Notes under the pieces: model-generated
What the model saw: only the letters and a program-made list of their open reading frames with translations
The model's database searches: none
What the model was told of the DNA's origin: nothing
Shown: piece by piece, positions 58,150-64,000 of the stretch
Position numbering within the stretch: the first letter of the stretch is position 1
Layout: the number at the start of each line of letters is the position of its first letter
Assembly: GCA_035079005.1 (NCBI GenBank)
Contig: CM068719.1
Span: 9,504,061 to 9,568,060 of the forward strand
DNA: 64,000 bases
Source of the DNA: Fraxinus americana
Lineage: Eukaryota > Streptophyta > Magnoliopsida > Lamiales > Oleaceae
Direction of reading: 5' to 3'
Position numbers and translations under genes: made by a program

Positions 58150-58690
58150 AATGTTAATTCATTTTATATTAGAGTTAGACTTTAATTTAATATTTAATTA
58201 AAATTTGATTTTAATTAAATTATCCACCCTCGTATGTTGTTGAAATTAGAGTTGGACTCTAATATGACATTTAATTGAAATTTGATTTTAATAAAATTGT
58301 CTCACCCTAAATTTTTCTTGAAATTAGAGTTTGACTCTAATATGGTATTTAATTAAGATTTGATTTTAATCAAATATGTTCGCCCTAATATCTTGGAATT
58401 AGAGTTTGACTCTTATTTTGTATTTAATTAAAATTTGATTTTAATTAAATTCAACCATATTAATTTGATTATAATTAGAGTTGAACTTTAATTTAACGTT
58501 TAATTAAAATTTGATTTTAATTAAATTGTTTTGCCCTAAAATTTTATTGGAATTAGAGTTGGACTCTAATTTGGTATTTAATTAAAATTTGATTTTGATT
58601 AAATAGTCCCGCCTTATATTTGTAGAATTAGAGTTGGACTCTAATTTGATATTTAATTGAAATTTGATTTTAATTAAATAAGTTCGCTAA
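58150..58690 (+). repeat. AT-rich tandem array, about 75-bp unit, 7-8 copies
   Basis: TTAGAGTT-GACTCTAAT followed by TTTAATTAAAATTTGATTTT recurs from about 58160 to 58680, with short variable spacers (for example GTCTCACCCTAAA). Copies are diverged and spaced about 70-80 bp. Confidence 0.8.
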
Positions 58691-59260
58691 TTAAATTAAT
58701 TAATTAATTTGATTAATTAATTATTTAATTGTTCCGATCCATTTGTCTAAATTAGTTTAGACGACTTTAATTGGTAGAAACTTGAAACATGTTTGCATAT
58801 AATATTAGATATTATAGGAATGCATTTATATGATGAATGTTTTATTAGTGGATGATTATGGACTCGACCATGTGGATGTGTTGAATGGTTAGTTTTATTC
58901 TTGTTGTTTTATGAGCCTGCGAGCTCTTATTTATTTTGGACATGCGAGTCCGTTATTATTATTATGGGCCTGCGTGTCCAATATTATTTAGGCCTGCGTG
59001 CCAACTAGTATAGGATACAAGTTGCAGCTGGACTAATTGGAGATACAAGAAGAGGAGGAGACCATAGAGATGGAGCATTGTATGAACCAATGCTATGCCC
59101 CCTAGGAATTGACCGACTAGTCTTCCTTATGGCTCGGGAAGACTAGATAGTATAAGTCCATAATCGTCCACACTATTATATGTATGTTTATTTGCATGTT
59201 AGATGTATAATAAAATATATATAATTATTACGATGAGACCTTTTGCATGCAAAACCCCTC

Positions 59261-59693
59261 GTTAAAATATTAAGTCAATTTGATATTTGCCTTCCATCAT
59301 TATAGTGAAAAACGAGAGTCCTCAATCGATCTAAGCTTGTTGAGTACACTCAAGGCTGGTCGATTAGGGATATGTTTGACACTATGAAATATTAGATATT
59401 TCTGAATGATGGGTTTGACTTAACTAATATTTATCTTTTGTTGAGTACACTCAAGAAGATAAATTTTAGAGGCATGTTAAAATATTAAGTCATATTTATA
59501 TTTGCCTTCCATCATTATAGTGAAAAACGAGAGTCCTAAATCGATCTTAGCTTGTTGAGTACACTCAAGGCTGGTCCATTAGGGATATGTTTGACACTAT
59601 GAAATATTAGATATTTCTGAATGATGGGTTTGACTTAACTAATATTTATCTCTTGTTGAGTACACTCAAGGAGATAAATCTTAGAGGCATGTT
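59261..59693 (+). repeat. Tandem duplication, about 215 bp twice, with palindromes
   Basis: The second copy starts at 59476. Copies share CCTTCCATCATTATAGTGAA, ATATGTTTGACACTATGAAA and TTTCTGAATGATGGGTTTGA. Each copy holds two TTGAGTACACTCAA palindromes (59340, 59441, 59555, 59656), and a fifth lies at 59805. Confidence 0.9.
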
Positions 59694-60289
59694 AAGCTAA
59701 CACATAAGATGTGTGAAGACAAGGAGTTGTCGGCTTAATGATCTGAGAGTTGTATGGAGATACAATTGATAATAGTATCTACCCAAATGTTTTATTAGGG
59801 CTTGTTGAGTACACTCAAGGTTTTAATATAACAAATGGGATCCCAGCCCACTGGGAATCAAGTACGGATTCCATAAATTTATGTGAGAGGGTCATAAATT
59901 TGAGTTAAACAGTGGGAGCGAAATTAATTTAATAAAAGGCCATGTTAAATTAATTCATGCATTATATATATTATTTCTTTTACTTTTCGTCGTTTACATT
60001 TATTGAATCATGAGTAACCATATGTAAGAGGCATATTGTATGCCAACAATCAAAGCAAATTTTCTTGATTGACGCCGCAATCTGAGAATTGTTCTCAGGC
60101 ATGAAAAAAAAAAAAAATTGGTTGTGTCCTTGAGTAGTCCTTTCTAGAGACACATGTTGATGACTCGATAAAAGAAGAGGTGGCTGCTATAATAAACACA
60201 GTGATGACAATAGTACTACAACATATGTGATGTTTGTAACTATGTCACCTGAGTTACAAAGCAACATAAGAGTATAGATGCTAACACAT

Positions 60290-63140
60290 GATTTTTCATC
60301 TCAATATGTTGAATGATGAACAATCATACGAGGAAATATATGATATTTCCCAGCAACTATACCAGTGCTTAATGACAGAAGAATCTTCAATCGGTGCTTG
60401 TGTGCTGAAGATGCAGACTACTTTGAAAAGTTGTCTTGATTGCGTTCAGTCGTGAACAATGAACTAAGTATAGACTTGGTTCTGCAATCTCTGTCAGAGA
60501 GTTATTCATAACTAATTATGAATTTAACATGAATAAACTCGAAGCACGCTCATTGAGATGCTGAACATGCTTGAAACTGTTAAGTCCAACATCTGTGTTT
60601 GTAGTGGACAAATCTTAGTCATAAATTCTTATATGGAAGTCTAAAGGATGCTTTGGGAAAGTAACCAAGATGACTAAGACAGTTAAAGCGAATAAGGACA
60701 ATACCAAATCTGATGATCCTTATTATCATTTTGGAATGATGGGTCATTAGAAATGTAATTGCAAGGCTTAAATCTACTTCATCAGTTTCATGGGTATTAG
60801 ATACTAGATATAGATCTCATATTTGTATAAATATGCAGAAACTAAATAAAAGTAGATCGCTGCAGAAAGGAGAAGTTGACCTACACGTTGAAAATGAGCA
60901 AAAGTTGCCGCATTACCTGTAGAAGCATATTTCTCGCAATTGCCTTTAGGCTCGATACTAGAATTAGAGAAATGTTAATTTTGTTCCCACCATTACCAAG
61001 AGCATTAAATAAATTTCATGTTTTGACATGAATTATTCTAATGTTAAGGACAATTGTTGTTCCTTTTTATCTTGATAAGATCTTAATGGTTATGGTAAAT
61101 TACAAAATGACATTTATATTCTAAATGTTGAGTGTTCTATAATGAGTATAGAAATTGAAAGGCATAAAAATGATAATCTAAATAACACCTATATCTGACA
61201 TTGCAGATTTGGTCACATAAATGAGAATGCAATTCCAAACTTACATGGAGATGTATATTTGGGTCAAATAATTTTGAATCATTTGACAAATGCGAATCAT
61301 GTCTGTAAGACACAGTGACCAAATCTCCTTTTACTTGAAAAGGAAAATGATCTGCACATAGTGATGTATGTAGATCCATATCAATTAATGTCAGGTGAAG
61401 TTTATCTTATCTCATCACATTTACTAGTGATCATTTCAGAAATGATCATATATATTTGATGAAATTCAAGCATGAATCTCTTGAAATGTTCAGGGGATTC
61501 AAGCTAGGAATAGATAAACAAATAGGTAAACATATTCTTATACTAAGACTTGTTCGAGGTAAAGAATATCTAAAATAGAGAATTTTAGATTATCTAAAAG
61601 AGAATTAGATTCTCATGCAGTGGATTCCTCCACATACATTGCAACATAATGATGCATCTGAAATGAGGAATCGTGCACTATTAGATATAGTGCAATAGAG
61701 AACCAGCCATGCAAACATTCAAAAGTCGTTTTGAAGTCATGCACTGATTGATACGTGTTGCGTACTAAATCGTGTCTCATCTAAATCGGTTGACAAAACT
61801 TCATACGAGTTATGGAAATGCCCAACTTATCTCATATGAAAGTTTGGACTGTGACGCTTATATGAAGCGCATTCGAATCGGATAAGTCTGAGACTAAGTC
61901 CGATAATTATATATTTGTGGATATCCAAGAGATAATTGGATATCAATTCTATAATCTCGTTGAGAAGAAGATGTTCATCTCAAAACATGTCATACTCTTA
62001 GAGAAAGTGTTTACTCTAAGAGAGACAGTGGGAGTAGAATAAATCTTGAATGAGTTCAAGAGTCCACGGATATAATTGGCCGAATATATGAACCTGAGTC
62101 TTATCCCACACCAGCTGAGGGATATACTCTTGATCAGGAAGTGAAGACTTCTGAGAACACGTTAGCTCAGTGTAAATCTTGTAGGATCATTTGACCTCCT
62201 AGAAGGTACGAATCCATGATTGCTAATCAAGGATAATGAACCTACTAATTACGTAGAAATAAAGTCAAGTGTTGACTTCAAGAGATGGACTTGTTGTATG
62301 TAACCGAGGTTTGACCTTGGTCGACTTGCCTAATGGATTAGAACCCATAGGTTGTAAATGAGTTTACAAGAAAATGTCAATATGGATTGAAACAAGCCTC
62401 TTGGAGCTAGAATCTTCGATTTGATACAAAAGTCAAAATGTTTGATTTTATCAAAAATGAAGATGAAATGTGCGTTTACAAGAAGATAGTGGGAGCATTG
62501 TCGCATTCCTGATATTATATGTATGAGACATATTACAGGAAACGACGTCTCTATATTTCAATTGTTGAAATTATGGTTGTCAAATAATTTCTCCGTGATG
62601 GATGTGAGAGAAGCAAGTTGATCTATAGAGATAGATCTAGAAGGTTACTTAACTCATCCCAATCTATACAGATAAAATCTCGAGAAGATTTTATATGGAG
62701 AAAATGAACTGAGAGTTCATGGATAGAATGATGCTAACTTCTAGTCAGACTAGAATAATAGCACATCTCAAAAAGGATATTGGTTTACTCTTAAGCGGTG
62801 TGTTGGAAATGTTCCAAATAACCGTTGATTCAATAATGGAAGCCTTATACATCATTGCTTTACAAAGCAACAAAAGTTGTGGTCTGGATCAGGGAGTTCA
62901 TTACTGAACTTAGAGTAGTTCCTAACATTGTTGTTCACACGCTTATGCATTGTGATAACAATGGAGCCATCGTGCAAGCAAAGGAACTAAGGTCTCATCA
63001 ATGATCCAAACATATGTTAAGGCAGTGTTATCTCATTGAAAAGATAGTACAAAGAAATGACGTAAATAAAGAACGAATTCCCACAAGTTATTAAATTGCA
63101 GATCCACTGACAAAGAGTTGTCGCAGTATAAACATGATCG
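60290..63140 (+). pseudogene. Copia-3 gag-pol remains, heavily degraded
   Basis: No open frame exceeds about 60 codons in this sense, but copia landmarks appear in order in broken frames: a gag block (near 60300-60600), a knuckle remnant near 60720-60770, GAG_pre-integrase (RFGHINENAI, near 61205), an ESCL block near 61290, an RT piece (YGLKQAS, then VYKKIVGALSHS) near 62370-62510, and the C-terminal IADPLTKS at about 63095. Large deletions must exist because RT and integrase cores are missing or very short. No working polyprotein can come from this copy. Confidence 0.75.
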
Positions 63141-63188
63141 TCATGTAGACTCTTATGGTATAAGATACATAAGTGATTGGATCTAGTG

Positions 63189-63200
63189 CAAGTGGGAGTT
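63189..63200 (+). other. Copia-3 polypurine tract
   Basis: CAAGTGGGAGTT directly precedes the 3' LTR, in the expected place. Confidence 0.75.
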
Positions 63201-64000
63201 TGTAAGTGTTATGCCCTATGTCCAATCAACTTTGGACATAAACACTTTGAATATATATAATCAATGCATATGTATGGCAATATCTATTATTTAATTGAAT
63301 TAATATTCTAATAAGTTAAATAATAGAATCCGTAGATTCAAGTCTTGGTGATTTGTTAATCACAAGGAGTTGTGATTGTGAGATACAAATTACATATGAC
63401 TGAATCTTAAATCGTCCGTGGTCGAGGTAATAACGAGATACGGATATCGTTATTACGGATAGACTATCGCGTGTGGCATTCTTACTTGTAAAGTAAGTAG
63501 CTGATCTCACAAGCTAAAGTGTGGTGACACTTGAATGAACACGTGGATGTTTTGTTATAGAACAAAACATTGGAGACCCACTGAGAGATTCCACATGGAT
63601 AACTATCTAAGTGTTAGTGGTTAATCTCTAACGTTCGGTAGTGGGATTGGTCCTTTGACTTGAGGTCATCATAGTACCTTATATGAGGGCAGTCATACTT
63701 TGGTGATGTTGGATGTTGCTCTGTCAAGGGTCGCTAATACAGCATCGTTCGGGTATGTCAAGAATCATATGAAGGTTGTGAATGATCAATAGAGGATTCG
63801 TCACTCTTAGATAGTAAGAGATTATGATCTACATTTTATCCAGTTAAGTTGATAATGAAATCCTTGGCCAAGGTGAACTCATAAGTCGGAAAAGAGTTTT
63901 CGACGTACATTGACTTAACAGTAGGATAAAAGATATGATCGATAATTGAGATTGACACATATCCATATCTCATAATTGATCGGATCATATTGACGAAAGG
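63201..64000 (+). repeat. Copia-3 3' LTR, cut by window end
   Basis: The first 800 bp match the 5' LTR almost base for base. The remaining 700 bp and the right target duplication lie outside the window. Confidence 0.92.

Larger units (their letters stand above)
55733..64000 (+). mobile_element. Copia-3: long-LTR copia-type element, partial in window
   Basis: A 1504-bp 5' LTR (TGTAAGTG...CCAACA), an iMet primer site, a roughly 3-kb repetitive leader, degraded gag-pol remains and the first 800 bp of the 3' LTR. The window ends inside the 3' LTR, so the right target duplication cannot be seen; the left flank is GTATG. The long LTR with an ATGCCCTA phrase near its start recalls Angela/TAR-type copia elements. 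The LTRs differ at only five to seven positions over 800 bp, so this is the youngest insertion here. Confidence 0.88.

Noticed and set aside
59281..59820. Repeated TTGAGTACACTCAA palindromes as a CRISPR-like array
   Set aside because: Spacers between copies are themselves repeats, spacing is irregular, and the host is a plant retroelement.
61137..61379. 80-codon minus-strand frame
   Set aside because: It is antisense to the GAG_pre-integrase remains of Copia-3, a shadow of decayed coding DNA.

Overview
This window is plant nuclear DNA, most likely from a eudicot and possibly an asterid (that rank is a weak guess). The reasons are spliced genes with short exons and GT-AG introns, AT-rich introns and intergenic DNA, and Ty1/copia and Ty3/gypsy retrotransposons primed as plant elements are. 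Most of the 64 kb is transposable elements. I see two plausible host protein genes, one host pseudogene and one host gene fragment. I found no bacterial operon, CRISPR array, rRNA or tRNA gene.

Layout, left to right. (1) 1-1156 is non-coding, perhaps the interior of an old retroelement whose short 3' LTR lies at 7131-7308. (2) Copia-1 (1157-7123, + strand) is complete, with 5-bp target duplications and a gag-pol broken only by two stop codons. (3) A decayed RPAP3-like TPR gene runs on the minus strand between about 7309 and 18495. It carries Copia-2 (9579-15053) in an intron, a short LTR relic in its last exon and a small hairpin element. (4) An apparently intact minus-strand gene (18937-22345, six exons, 564 codons) encodes a nuclear protein with a PAPA-1-like region and an HIT zinc finger, resembling INO80 complex subunit B. 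From memory, the Arabidopsis relatives of genes 3 and 4 are also near neighbours, so this looks like conserved gene order in which one partner has died.

(5) A 13.2-kb Ty3/gypsy element of Tat type (23559-36752, minus strand) has degraded gag and pol. It carries an extra gene on the opposite strand (27056-29268) with its own TATA box and two frame-preserving introns. Tandem arrays with the same 59-bp period, related in sequence but inverted, lie on both sides of that gene. A 1646-bp solo LTR with perfect target duplications sits at the end of one array. (6) 36753-41438 is AT-rich and holds a hairpin MITE (38317-38565) and a Mutator-like element with about 370-bp terminal inverted repeats (39067-40305). 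(7) A full-length but inactive L1-type LINE (41439-47119) is bounded by 11-bp duplications. (8) 47131-49373 is AT-rich with a large internal duplication. (9) An apparently intact eight-exon minus-strand gene (49374-53897, 365 aa) encodes a secretory-pathway type I membrane protein with an ethylbenzene-dehydrogenase-like heme-binding domain. (10) A PPR-like fragment (55523-55732) is cut off by Copia-3 (55733 to beyond 64000), whose LTRs are nearly identical although its gag-pol is wrecked.

LTR divergence counted by eye gives a relative order of insertion: Copia-3 youngest (under 1%), then Copia-2 (about 2.3%) and Copia-1 (about 2.8%), with the gypsy element oldest (about 8% over the part compared). 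The only likely functional host output is the HIT/PAPA-1 protein and the heme-domain membrane protein. Exon boundaries were read by eye from splice signals and frame continuity; no alignment or database search was run.
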